64,000 nucleotides of DNA, from the NCBI RefSeq assembly GCF_036014115.1, contig NZ_CP107913.1, forward strand, positions 6,317,501-6,381,500, given 5' to 3'. Each line of letters begins with the position of its first letter. Within the stretch, counting starts at the first letter, position 1. The notes under the pieces are model-generated. The model searched no databases and was not told the DNA's origin. It worked only from the letters and a program-made list of their open reading frames with translations. The position numbers and the translations under genes are program-made. The stretch is from Streptomyces sp. NBC_00448. Lineage in GTDB: Bacteria; Actinomycetota; Actinomycetes; Streptomycetales; Streptomycetaceae. Below, piece by piece: positions 6,914-15,592 of the stretch.

Positions 6914-7462
6914 TCAGGGACGGACCACGGTCCCGTCGTCGAGGACCGGCAGGAGCAGCCCGCCGGGGTAGACCTCGACGAAGGCGTAGCCGCCGGAGCG
7001 CACCAGCATCCGGGCGGCCGCGAAGGGTTCGGGCACCGCCTCGAAGGGGGTGAAGTGCCGGACGATCTGCTGGAAGAGGTTGAGTTGATGGTCGATGTAC
7101 GGGGGGCCGAGGTGGCAGACGGCGAAGAAGCCGACGGGGGCCTCGCCGTAGCCGGTCTCGTACTGGTCGCGAATCCACTCGGCCAGTTGCTTGCACACGC
7201 TCTCGTCGAAGCCGGCGTCGAGGCGGCCCACCGCGTCGCGCAGGTCCTGCGGGCGCGGGGCGAGGGCCGCACGGCGCAGCGGGAGGTGGGGCCCGGTCCG
7301 GCCGACGACCCGGCCGGAGGAGGGCCCGGTACCCGTCCCCTGCTCGGTGCGGCGCAGGAGGTCCGGCGACATGGCGGGCGGCGACACGGCAGGCGGCGAC
7401 ATCGCGGGCGTCGCCGCACCGCCGCTCTGCACGATCCGCCGTGGCCGTTCCAAGTGACCCAT
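6914..7462 (-). CDS. uncharacterised protein, first gene of the AAA operon
   Basis: 182 aa, ATG at 7462 with GGGGGAC just upstream. The first 60 residues are low complexity with repeated MSPPA units. The conserved part runs from about residue 65 (PQDLRDAVGRLDAGFDESV) to the end, with QYETGYGEAPVGFFAVCHLG in the middle and YAFVEVYPGGLLLPVLDDG near the C terminus, suggesting a small mixed alpha/beta domain. I do not recognise the family. It leads the minus-strand operon, 53 bp before the 590-aa membrane protein, and is divergent from the caspase gene. Confidence 0.65.
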   Translation of the reverse strand: MGHLERPRRIVQSGGAATPAMSPPAVSPPAMSPDLLRRTEQGTGTGPSSGRVVGRTGPHLPLRRAALAPRPQDLRDAVGRLDAGFDESVCKQLAEWIRDQYETGYGEAPVGFFAVCHLGPPYIDHQLNLFQQIVRHFTPFEAVPEPFAAARMLVRSGGYAFVEVYPGGLLLPVLDDGTVVRP

Positions 7463-7553
7463 GTGTCCCCCGACGTGAGTGAAGGCGTTCGCCGTCTCCG
7501 CGGTGCGTGCCCTCTTCAGCTTCAGCGTGGCGGCTGCGAGAGACGAAGACTAG

Positions 7554-7566
7554 TGACGCTGCGTCA
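7554..7566. promoter_or_regulatory. 13-bp palindrome in the caspase/AAA-operon divergent promoter
   Basis: TGACGCTGCGTCA is a perfect 6-1-6 palindrome about midway in the 222-bp gap between the AAA operon and the caspase gene. A related TGACG-N3-CGTCA sequence occurs near 55206. It could bind one regulator of both divergent units. No regulator gene is adjacent. Confidence 0.4.
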
Positions 7567-7684
7567 ATTCTGCGACCGGAAGCGCGGCTTCACGGTCGAA
7601 TAACCGAATTGCGCCCAGGATTCGCCCGGTCGGCGCCCGGCTCGCTCGCGCGAGCGGCTCGACGCGGCTGGCAGACTGCCCACC

Positions 7685-9799
7685 ATGGGGTCGATCCATG
7701 CGTTCATGACGGGCGTCAACGCCTACCCTGCGCACATCGCCAAGCCGCTCACCGGCTGCGTCAACGACATCACCGAGGCCCGTCGGCTCCTGACGGACCG
7801 CACCGGGGGCGCCGCCCGGGTACGGGTCCTGCTCGACGGCGCGGTGACCGTTGCGGCGGTGGAGGACGGCATCCGTACGTTCCTGGGGGCCGCGGGCCCG
7901 GGGGACACCGCGCTCTTCTGGTTCTCCGGGCACGGCACCGAGGCGGTCGCTTCGGGCGCGGACCTGCTGATCGAGGCGACGGGCCGGAACCAGGCACTGG
8001 TCTGCGCGGACGGCCCGCTGCTCGACAAACGGCTGGGCGCACTGCTCGGCGAGGTCGCGGGCCGCGGCGTCCATGTGGTGGCGGTGCTGGACTGCTGCTA
8101 CTCCGGCGGCGCCACCCGGGACGACGCGGAGGCGGCGGGCATGACCGCGCGCTTCGCGCCACCGCTGCCGCGGTGGGGGGAAGAGGAGACGGCGCGGAGC
8201 GTGGCGCGCGAGGACATGGCGGGGGATGCGGCTCAGAGCGTGACGCGGGACGTGGAACTGCCCCAAGGCCCGTCGCGTCACGTGCTGTTGGCCGCGAGCA
8301 GGCTCGATCAGCTCTCGTACGAGGGGGAGTTCGACGGGCGGCGGCACGGTGTCTTCACGCACGCCCTGCTGGCCGCGGCCCGGACCGCGGGCCCGGACAC
8401 CACGTACCGGCAGTTGCTGGCCGCGGCCGACGCCCGGGTCGAGCGTGCCGGCGGCGGGCAGCGGCCGGTGCTGTATCCCGAGGCACCCGGCGTCGCCGAT
8501 CTGCCCTTCCTCGGCGGCGCGGTCGCGGGAGCGACGGGGGACCACCTGCTGCGCTTCGGGGCGCACGGCTGGGAGGTGGACTGCGGCACCGGCCACGGGT
8601 TGCGGGACGGCGCCGGGGCCGAGGGCACGGAGTTCGGCGTGGTGGACGGGGGCTGGGCGGCCGGCCCGAACGGCCCTATCGGCACGGACAGTTCGGACAG
8701 CCCGAACCCTGCGGGAGGCGCGGACGGTACGGCGCCCGGCGGGGTACTGCGGGCCCGCGTGGTCCGCGCCGACCGCACCCTCGTGGACCCGGTGGACTGG
8801 CTGCCCGACATGGCGCGGGTCTACCCGGTGGTGCTGTCGGCGCTGGCGTCGGCGCCGGCGACCGTGAGCGTGGCAGCGGACGGGCTGCCGGGCGCCGCGG
8901 AGCGGCTGGCGGCGGCCGTCGCGTCGGCCGGGCCGGGCGGCGGGCCGTCGCCGCTCCTCCAGGTCGTCGATGCGCCCGGGGACAGCGGTGACCCGCACTT
9001 CCGCGTGGTGGCGCGGGACGGGTTCGCGTCGGTGCTGGACCGGGACGGCACCGCACTGGTGGAACCGCTGCCGTTCGGCGAGGACCCGGCCGGGAACGGA
9101 GCGGGCGACCCGGACTCGCGACGGGTCGCCGCGTGCCTGACGCATCTCGCCGGGTGGCGGCGGCTGCGGGACTTCACGTCGCGGCCCTCGGTGCTGGACA
9201 ACCAGGTGCGCGTGGAGATCGTTCCCTGGGACGCGCCCGACGGGCCGGCGCTCGTCCCGGACGGCCGGGGCGAGATCGTCCGCGCGTACGGCGTCGGGTC
9301 CGCCGAACGGCCGCGCGAGCCCTGGGTCTCGATCCGGCTGCACAACCGCTCGCAGCGCCCGCTGTGGTGCGTCCTGCTCGACCTGACCGACAGCTACGCC
9401 GCCGACTCCGCCCTGTTTCCAGGGCACTTCATCGGCCCGGGCCGCACCGGCCACGCGCTGGACGGCGACCCGGTGCAACTCTCCCTGCTGCCCACCAGTC
9501 CGGTCGTCCCGGGAGCCGAGGCCCGGGACTGGCTCAAACTCATCGTCGCCGAAGGCGAGTTGAACACGGTGCCGTTCCAGATGCCGGCGTGGGACCCGGC
9601 CCGCGCGGTCAGCCGCGAAGACGGTGCGGCGGCCGAGGACCCGGGGACCGCGGAAGTCCTGCGGTTCGCGGGCCCGGACCGGTCCGGTGGCCGGCGCCAG
9701 GCCGGACGCGTCACCGGCGCCGTACCCGTCCGCTGGGCCACCCGCACCATCACCGTGCGGACCGTGGTGCCCGGGGGGCCTACTGGCCCAGGTGCGTGA
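7685..9799 (+). CDS. caspase-family (C14) peptidase with large C-terminal region
   Basis: 704 aa. The caspase p20-type domain occupies about residues 1-260: GVN at 10-12, PLTGCVNDITEA at 21-32, catalytic His in WFSGHG (His83), catalytic Cys in LDCCYSGG (Cys138 by alignment to the usual D-x-C-H/Y-S-G). HVLLAASRLDQLSYE and GRRHGVFTHALL supply the later p10-like strands. The remaining 440 residues are beta-rich with no recognised motif apart from an LWCVLLDLTDSYAADSALFPG segment seen in other bacterial caspase-family proteins. Such proteins are cysteine proteases cutting after Arg/Lys or Asp, often linked to cell death or conflict systems. Its 3' end overlaps by 20 bases the 3' end of the convergent CHAT protease gene. 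Confidence 0.88.
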   Translation: MGSIHAFMTGVNAYPAHIAKPLTGCVNDITEARRLLTDRTGGAARVRVLLDGAVTVAAVEDGIRTFLGAAGPGDTALFWFSGHGTEAVASGADLLIEATGRNQALVCADGPLLDKRLGALLGEVAGRGVHVVAVLDCCYSGGATRDDAEAAGMTARFAPPLPRWGEEETARSVAREDMAGDAAQSVTRDVELPQGPSRHVLLAASRLDQLSYEGEFDGRRHGVFTHALLAAARTAGPDTTYRQLLAAADARVERAGGGQRPVLYPEAPGVADLPFLGGAVAGATGDHLLRFGAHGWEVDCGTGHGLRDGAGAEGTEFGVVDGGWAAGPNGPIGTDSSDSPNPAGGADGTAPGGVLRARVVRADRTLVDPVDWLPDMARVYPVVLSALASAPATVSVAADGLPGAAERLAAAVASAGPGGGPSPLLQVVDAPGDSGDPHFRVVARDGFASVLDRDGTALVEPLPFGEDPAGNGAGDPDSRRVAACLTHLAGWRRLRDFTSRPSVLDNQVRVEIVPWDAPDGPALVPDGRGEIVRAYGVGSAERPREPWVSIRLHNRSQRPLWCVLLDLTDSYAADSALFPGHFIGPGRTGHALDGDPVQLSLLPTSPVVPGAEARDWLKLIVAEGELNTVPFQMPAWDPARAVSREDGAAAEDPGTAEVLRFAGPDRSGGRRQAGRVTGAVPVRWATRTITVRTVVPGGPTGPGA

Positions 9800-12700
9800 A
9801 CCCCGCCCAGGCGCTCAGGTCGTCCGGGTCGATGTGCCGGGTGCGTTCGGCGAGGGACGCGGGCAGGGAGGCGGGAAGCTCCCGGGCCGGATCGAGCATC
9901 CACAGTTGGCCCCGGCGCAGTGCCGTCGCGGGCGGCTCCCCCTCGGCGCGCAGGTAGTGGTGGACCAGGAACATCAGCACCGACGTCGCGTCGTCCGGCA
10001 CCGGCCACAGCGAGCCGATGACCGACCGGGCGCCGGCCACCAGGAAGGCGGTCGCCAGGCTGTACGCCTCGTTGTGGCCGCGCCCGGAGACATGGGTGCG
10101 GCACGCGGCGAGCAGGACGAGGCCGAGCCCGCTGCCGCCCGTCGCGCCCGTGGCCTCGGTGAGGTCCTCGGCCGCCAACTCGCCGCCGTGAAGGGCGAGA
10201 TGGGCGGTGTGGCGGGTGTCTGCCGAGATGGCGGCATGGCAGGCCAGGTGCAGTACGGCGCCCTCCTCGACCCCGGCGGTCCCCGCGACCCCGGCACCCT
10301 CCTCGACCCCGGCGCCCGCCGGGCCGTCGGCGCCCCCCGCCGCCTCGCCCGTCAACCAGGCCAGCACCTCCGCCGGCGTGCCGGGTCCGTCCGACGCTCC
10401 GCCCTCGCGGTGCCCGAGGAACCGGCCGCGCGGGTAGAAGGCCCGCTGCACGGCGTCGGCCTCCTCGCCCGCGTACCGCAGATCCCCGGTGGGGTCGCCC
10501 ACGACGAGCGCGGCACCCGTGTGGGCGGCCGGCGGACGGGCGGCCACATCGCACAGGAGCCGGGCGGAGGCGGCGTACGAGATCTCCGCGTCGTGCAGCG
10601 CGTACCGGCGCCCTCCGTCCGGCCCCTGCCGCCATGCGGCGTGCCAGGGCACGAGCCCCAGGGTTCCCATCGGCACGAGGACGAGGCGCGGGACGCGACC
10701 GGTCCGGGTGGCGAACACGTCGAGCAGCGGCCGCATCCCCGTGTACCAGGCCCACCCGCACACCCGGTCGAGGCGGCTGCGCAGTGACGCGGTGGCCGAG
10801 GAGGCGGACGCGTAGCCGGGCACCGGCCCGAGGACGCGGCCGGACCCGGACCCGGACCCGGAGCCGGGGAACGTGCCCGGCGCGGGCGCGTCGCCGGAGC
10901 CCGCCACCGGAGCCCGGACGTAGTCACGCAGCGCCGCCGCGTCCGCGGCCAGGGTCGGCAGCGGAACGGCGTGCCCGGCGCCGGTCGAGGTGACGACCAC
11001 GGCGCTGCCGGGGGTGTCGCCCGTCGCCGGGACCAGGTAGACCAGCGCGTCCTTGCGCAGGGTGCGCAGCGCGGCGGCGATCTCGTCCGGGTCGGGCGGG
11101 TCGAGCAGGCCGTCCTGGACCGGGTCCGTCCCGGTGAGGGCGGCGAGGACGCGGCGGCGCAGGCTGCTGGGCACGGCGAGGGGCGCCTGGACAGCGGTGA
11201 GGGGGTCGGCCGGGTCGGCGGGTCCGAGGCCCGCGGCGCTCCACTCGGCGGCGAGGTCGTCGCGGCCCGCGGCGACGAGGCGTTCGGGCACCGTACGGGA
11301 GGTGGTGGCGGCGTGCAGGACGAGGCCGCGGCAGGCGTCGAGGGCCCGGACGGCCTGCTCGGGAACGTTGTCGCGCAGGCACCAGCCCGCGACCTCGAAC
11401 GCGGTGTCGGTGGCCTGCACCACGGCCTGGGCGGCGTGTTCGGTGCCCGACTGGAGCAGCGCGGCCCACGCGTGGCCGCGCAGCGCGTCGAGCCCGACCC
11501 GGCGGCCCGCGCCGCGGTCGTCGCCGCGCAGCTCGCCGCGGGTCCGGTAGGCGCGGCCGAGGGCGAGGCCGGCGAGCGCGTACAGCCGGTGGTCGGGGCC
11601 GCCGGCCAGCGCGAACGCCGACTCCAACAGGGCGATTCCCTGGGAGAGATGGCGGGCCCGGGCGGTGGGCAGGCGCTGGACCTCGGCGAGCGCGCAGTGC
11701 CCGGAACCGAGGCAGTGGGCGTACCGCAGCCGGCTGTCACTGCCCTCGTCGGCCAGGTCGTGGGCTTCCTTGAGCAGTTTCATCGCCTCGGCCAACGCCT
11801 CCGCGTCCTGCCGGTCGGCGGCCCGGGCGAAGCGGGCGATCGCGTTGTCGCCGAGCACCCACGTCCGGTGGTCGCGCGGCAACTGCTTCGCCGCGGACCG
11901 GAGTTGAGCGATGGACGGGCGGCCGACGAGTGGCGGTGCGGGTGGGGCGCCCAGGGTGCGGGCGGCGTGGTCGCGGACGGAGCGGGCGTTCTCCAGGAGC
12001 GTCCAGACCTCGATGCGGGACGGGTCGTCGGGGTCGAGCGCCGCGTGTGCCGCGAGCATTGCGGCGAGGTGGCCGTCCGCGGTGGCGAGGTCGCCGCGCT
12101 GGGCGGCGGCCTGGGCGTCGACCGCGGCCTGCTGAGTGTCCAGCATCCGGCGCAGGTAGGGGGTCACCCGGGGGTCGTCCCGCAGTCGCTGCCACTGGCC
12201 CCGGGCCGCCACGCCGTCGTCGCCGGTTGCGGCGGTCTGCCCCCGGGTGGCCGTGGCGGTGAGCCGGATGAGTTCGATGCCGAGACCTCTGCCGTCGGTG
12301 CCGCCCGGCGCGCCCGTGGTGGGCTCCGCGCGCGCGAGGTGGTCCAGCACCTCGTCCATGCCGCCGGCCGTGCGGGAGTCGCTGCCGAGCATGAGGGCCT
12401 GCGCGGCGACGGCGTGGGCCCGGCGCTGCCACTGCGGGTCGTCCTGGCCGAAGCTGAGGACGCAGTCGATCAACTCGGCCTTCTGCTCGGCGGTGACGTG
12501 GGTGCCGTGCGGGTCGATGAGCATCCGGCGCAGCAGCAAGGAGGCGGCGAGGTGGGCCCGCTCCTCGTGCGACTCAAGGCCCCGGAACAGCGCGTACTCA
12601 GCGTCGAAGGTCCTGGCCCGCCGGCTGTCGCCGTCGACGTTGCCGAACATGCCGGGGAAGCCCTGGTCCCCGTCGCCGAAGTCCAGGAAGGTGTGCCCCT

Positions 12701-14192
12701 GTTCGATGTCGCCCAGCAGGCTCTGGTACGCCGCGAGCGCGCCGTCGAGGCGGACGGCCTCCGGCACGTCGTCCGGCGCTTCGAGGGTGACGCCGTGCGC
12801 GTCCTTCAGCATGGCGCGGGCCCAGAAGCCGGTCAGCTGCGTCATCTTGCGCAGGTCGTCGTCGAGTTGCTCGTCGGCGAGGACCAGGTCCGCGCCTTCG
12901 GCCGCGTCCCGCAGCCGCCGCGGATCGGGGTCCTCCAGGTAGCGGTTCTGCTGGAAGACCGCGAGGAGCAGAGCGGTGACGGTGACCCGGCCGTCGCGTT
13001 CCGGCACCCACGCGTCAACAGCCCGCCGGATGAGGGCGATCGCCCGATCCTGCAGGGCTTTGTCGCCCCGCACGCCGCCGCGTTCGTACAGCAGCCGTCC
13101 GAAGCTGTCGAGGTACTGCGGCAGGAGCCGGTCGACGTCGGCCGGATCGGCCAGCAGCCTGGCCAGTTCCACCTCGGCCGCGGCGGCGTGCGCCTGGTCC
13201 TTCCAGGTGGCCCAGATCAGGAACCGGATGAAGACGCACCGGATCTCGGCTTCCCAGGCCCAGGGCGGGGCTTCGCCCGCGGTCCGGGTCGCTTCGAGCA
13301 CGGCCGAGTCGAACTCACCTCGGGAAAGCTCCAGTTCGGCCCGGTCGCGGGTCATCCGGCCATGGGCCATGAGGGCCAGGGCGCGGCTGTGGCGCAGGAA
13401 CGGCAGGTCGATGCCGGGCGGGGCGGCGTCCAACACCATGCCGTAGAGGCGGGCCGCGGCCGACGCGTCGGCCGGGTCGGAGCGCACCTCGCAGCGCTCC
13501 AGGTGCAGATAGGCCCGGGACACCGTCAGCTCCAGGGCGTCCTCACTCGGTGGCGAGGCTTCCTCGTCGCCGGGGAGCGCGTCGCCGGGCAGCGCGCCGT
13601 CGGCTTCCTCGTACCGCCGCAGGGCCTCGTCGAGCAGTTCGGCGCGCCGCTCCGCCGGGCCGTCGAAGTCCTGGAAGCGCTCCTTGGCGCAGACCGCGAG
13701 CAGGTGGAGCCCCAGGAGGCGGGCGAGGCCGTCGCGTTCGCCGCGTTCGCCGCGTTCGCCGCGATCGGCGAGGCCGGAGATCCCGTCGCGCAGCAACTCC
13801 TCGCTCTCGTCCAGGAGTTCGGGGCGCGGTTCGGCTTCGTACTGGCAGCGGCGGACATGCCCGAACTCGATCCGCCACACGGCCCACTCGCCGTCGTCGC
13901 CGGGCGCCCGGAAGGCCAACCCGAATGCCTCGGCGGCCAGTTCCAGGTCCTCCGGCCGGCCCTCCAGCAGCCACAGGCGGTAGCTGAGCGTGCCGGCGCG
14001 GGCGCACAGGACGGGCGCCGCGGGATCATCGGAGGCGGTCGCGGCGAGGGCGGCGAGGATCTCCTCGCGCCCGGCGCGCAGCTCGTCGCCGTCCTCGTAC
14101 GCGTCGTCGCCGGACTCGTACGCGTCCTCGTCCTCGTACGTGTCGGTGTTCGCGTGCTCGTCGGGAGCGGGTGTCGGGTTCTGCGCGGTCAC
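9780..14192 (-). CDS. giant TPR-like protein with C-terminal CHAT protease domain
   Basis: About 1,470 aa from a GTG at 14192, chosen because it is the first plausible start after the RES stop; starts further upstream would overlap RES. An acidic N terminus (residues 10-40) is followed by roughly 1,000 residues of Ala/Leu-rich helical repeats resembling TPR solenoids. The last 320 residues are a CHAT (caspase-HetF-associated with TPRs) domain, with catalytic His in LHLACHAA (about 1320), catalytic Cys in LLAACRTHVSG (about 1364) and the typical AYSLATAFLVAGARSVIGSLWPV. CHAT proteases such as the one partnered with type III-E CRISPR effectors cleave dedicated substrates. Here the TPR part would sense a partner. 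It is the last gene of the macro-ParS-RES operon. Confidence 0.88.
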   Translation of the reverse strand: MTAQNPTPAPDEHANTDTYEDEDAYESGDDAYEDGDELRAGREEILAALAATASDDPAAPVLCARAGTLSYRLWLLEGRPEDLELAAEAFGLAFRAPGDDGEWAVWRIEFGHVRRCQYEAEPRPELLDESEELLRDGISGLADRGERGERGERDGLARLLGLHLLAVCAKERFQDFDGPAERRAELLDEALRRYEEADGALPGDALPGDEEASPPSEDALELTVSRAYLHLERCEVRSDPADASAAARLYGMVLDAAPPGIDLPFLRHSRALALMAHGRMTRDRAELELSRGEFDSAVLEATRTAGEAPPWAWEAEIRCVFIRFLIWATWKDQAHAAAAEVELARLLADPADVDRLLPQYLDSFGRLLYERGGVRGDKALQDRAIALIRRAVDAWVPERDGRVTVTALLLAVFQQNRYLEDPDPRRLRDAAEGADLVLADEQLDDDLRKMTQLTGFWARAMLKDAHGVTLEAPDDVPEAVRLDGALAAYQSLLGDIEQGHTFLDFGDGDQGFPGMFGNVDGDSRRARTFDAEYALFRGLESHEERAHLAASLLLRRMLIDPHGTHVTAEQKAELIDCVLSFGQDDPQWQRRAHAVAAQALMLGSDSRTAGGMDEVLDHLARAEPTTGAPGGTDGRGLGIELIRLTATATRGQTAATGDDGVAARGQWQRLRDDPRVTPYLRRMLDTQQAAVDAQAAAQRGDLATADGHLAAMLAAHAALDPDDPSRIEVWTLLENARSVRDHAARTLGAPPAPPLVGRPSIAQLRSAAKQLPRDHRTWVLGDNAIARFARAADRQDAEALAEAMKLLKEAHDLADEGSDSRLRYAHCLGSGHCALAEVQRLPTARARHLSQGIALLESAFALAGGPDHRLYALAGLALGRAYRTRGELRGDDRGAGRRVGLDALRGHAWAALLQSGTEHAAQAVVQATDTAFEVAGWCLRDNVPEQAVRALDACRGLVLHAATTSRTVPERLVAAGRDDLAAEWSAAGLGPADPADPLTAVQAPLAVPSSLRRRVLAALTGTDPVQDGLLDPPDPDEIAAALRTLRKDALVYLVPATGDTPGSAVVVTSTGAGHAVPLPTLAADAAALRDYVRAPVAGSGDAPAPGTFPGSGSGSGSGRVLGPVPGYASASSATASLRSRLDRVCGWAWYTGMRPLLDVFATRTGRVPRLVLVPMGTLGLVPWHAAWRQGPDGGRRYALHDAEISYAASARLLCDVAARPPAAHTGAALVVGDPTGDLRYAGEEADAVQRAFYPRGRFLGHREGGASDGPGTPAEVLAWLTGEAAGGADGPAGAGVEEGAGVAGTAGVEEGAVLHLACHAAISADTRHTAHLALHGGELAAEDLTEATGATGGSGLGLVLLAACRTHVSGRGHNEAYSLATAFLVAGARSVIGSLWPVPDDATSVLMFLVHHYLRAEGEPPATALRRGQLWMLDPARELPASLPASLAERTRHIDPDDLSAWAGFTHLGQ

Positions 14193-14242
14193 GGTGACGA
14201 GGGTCCCAGGGTTCAGCGGAGAGAGTGGTCCAAGTGCTGCTT

Positions 14243-14896
14243 TCAGGGAGCGAGTTGGACGTAATAGGGCCGGAGCACGGCGTTGAGCCACTCCCGCCCC
14301 TGCGCGGTGTCGAAGTCGACGGTGCCGCCTTCGTCGATCCGCAGCGCGTCGGCCGGGACGCGGTCGCCGAACAGCATCACCGAGCGCTCCGCCGGTTCCC
14401 GCTTGGAAGCCCACACCAGCCCCTGCGCCCACGGCTCGGTCTGGCGGCGGAGCCAGTGCGCCCAGTCGCGGGTGTACGGGTACTCCTGCGCCTCGGTGTG
14501 CACGAGCCAGGTGTCCTGGTGGACGGCGGCCAGGTCCTGCGCGCTGATCAGCGGCAGCACGTGCTGGTCGGCGGTGAGCCGCAGCGCGCTCAGCCGGCGC
14601 CCCTGCACCGCGCGGCGCGGCAGCAGCCGGGGCCCGCCCGCGGGATCGAAGGGCAGCGAGCGCAGCAGGGTCTCGCAGACGGCCGCCGTCGCGCTCAGCC
14701 CGGCGTACAGGTAGCCGTACGGATCGCAGGAGGTGGCGTCGAACCGGCCTCCGCCGTAGAGGCAGTGCGCGGGCTTCGGGTTGAAGCCCTCGGCCGCGCG
14801 GTGGGAGCCGTGGATACGGTGCAGCAGCGTCCCGCGGGGCAGCGTCACCTTGCCGGGGGTGCCCGTCATCGCTTCGGGCGGGCGGTAGTTGGGCAC
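14243..14896 (-). CDS. RES-domain protein (NAD+ phosphorylase-type toxin)
   Basis: 217 aa, GTG at 14896, only 3 bases after the stop of the antitoxin-like gene. It has the RES signature: Arg and His in RGTLLHRIHGS near residue 24, GGGRFD, then YGYLYAGLSATAAVCETLLR with the conserved Glu, and late TRDWAHWLR plus a final DFDTAQGREWLN. RES toxins of the MbcT/ParT group remove NAD+ by phosphorolysis, giving ADP-ribose-1''-phosphate, or modify target enzymes. The preceding gene carries a ParS/MbcA-like domain, the usual partner. The gene before that encodes a macrodomain. Predicted substrate is NAD+; activity is inferred from the family. Confidence 0.85.
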   Translation of the reverse strand: MPNYRPPEAMTGTPGKVTLPRGTLLHRIHGSHRAAEGFNPKPAHCLYGGGRFDATSCDPYGYLYAGLSATAAVCETLLRSLPFDPAGGPRLLPRRAVQGRRLSALRLTADQHVLPLISAQDLAAVHQDTWLVHTEAQEYPYTRDWAHWLRRQTEPWAQGLVWASKREPAERSVMLFGDRVPADALRIDEGGTVDFDTAQGREWLNAVLRPYYVQLAP

Positions 14897-14899
14897 GGG

Positions 14900-15592
14900 C
14901 TACTCACTCTCCAGCAGGAACCCCGCGACGTCGACGAGCCGCCGGTCGCCACCGGTGCCGAGCAGCCGTACGGGGCTGGTGCCGAGCCACGCGTTGGCCG
15001 ACAGCCACCAGTCGGCGGTGCCCCACGGGTCGCGGTCGGCGGCCAGCAGCGCGTTGACCTCCCGTACGACCGGCCGGGGACGGACATCCTCGGTGAACTG
15101 GAAGCGCGGCAGCCGCAGTTGCCCGCCCACCCCCGGCAGCCGGATCAGATCCGGGGCGAAGGGGTCGCTGCCGTGCTCCAGCACCGTCTCGGCGTCCAGC
15201 GCGGGTTCGGCGAGCAGCCGCGCGCGCACCGGGCCGAGGACGGGCCCGACCATGCGGTGCCCGTCGACCAGCAGCACCGCGAGGTCCTCGGCCGCGAAAC
15301 CCTCCACGAGCAGCGGCCCGGCCACCGCGCCGCCAGGGACCAGCCGCGCCTGTGCCTCCTGCACCTCCTGTCCGAACACGTCGGGCAGCCGCTCGCGCAG
15401 CAGATTCGCGGCATCTCCCGCCGCGGCGCGGCGGAGGCCGGGAGGGCGGTCCGCGTCGCGCACCACGCCGAGCAACGCGGCCAGCCGGGCGCGCAGGTCC
15501 GGTCCGAGGCGCCCCTCGACGAGGTCCCAGCGTGCCGCCGCGGCGGCGAGGACGACATACGGTTCGGCCGGCCCGGCCGGGTCCGGGCTCAT
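14900..15592 (-). CDS. ParS/MbcA-like antitoxin partner of the RES protein
   Basis: 230 aa from the ATG at 15592, which overlaps the macrodomain stop as ATGA; a longer frame to 15721 was rejected for that reason. The first 140 residues are Ala/Leu-rich and unassigned. The C-terminal 70 residues read LPRFQFTEDVRPRPVVREVN, then PWGTADWWLSANAWLG, then SPVRLLG. This matches the toxin-binding domain of Xre/MbcA/ParS antitoxins (Trp-Trp-Leu, Pro, Leu-Leu-Gly spacing). It lies directly before the RES toxin gene. Unlike ordinary members no clear Xre helix-turn-helix is visible, so it may neutralise the RES enzyme without binding DNA. Confidence 0.72.
   Translation of the reverse strand: MSPDPAGPAEPYVVLAAAAARWDLVEGRLGPDLRARLAALLGVVRDADRPPGLRRAAAGDAANLLRERLPDVFGQEVQEAQARLVPGGAVAGPLLVEGFAAEDLAVLLVDGHRMVGPVLGPVRARLLAEPALDAETVLEHGSDPFAPDLIRLPGVGGQLRLPRFQFTEDVRPRPVVREVNALLAADRDPWGTADWWLSANAWLGTSPVRLLGTGGDRRLVDVAGFLLESE

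Noticed and set aside
10971..14264. 1,097-aa plus-strand frame
   Set aside because: Antisense to the TPR-CHAT gene. No domain or start signal supports it.
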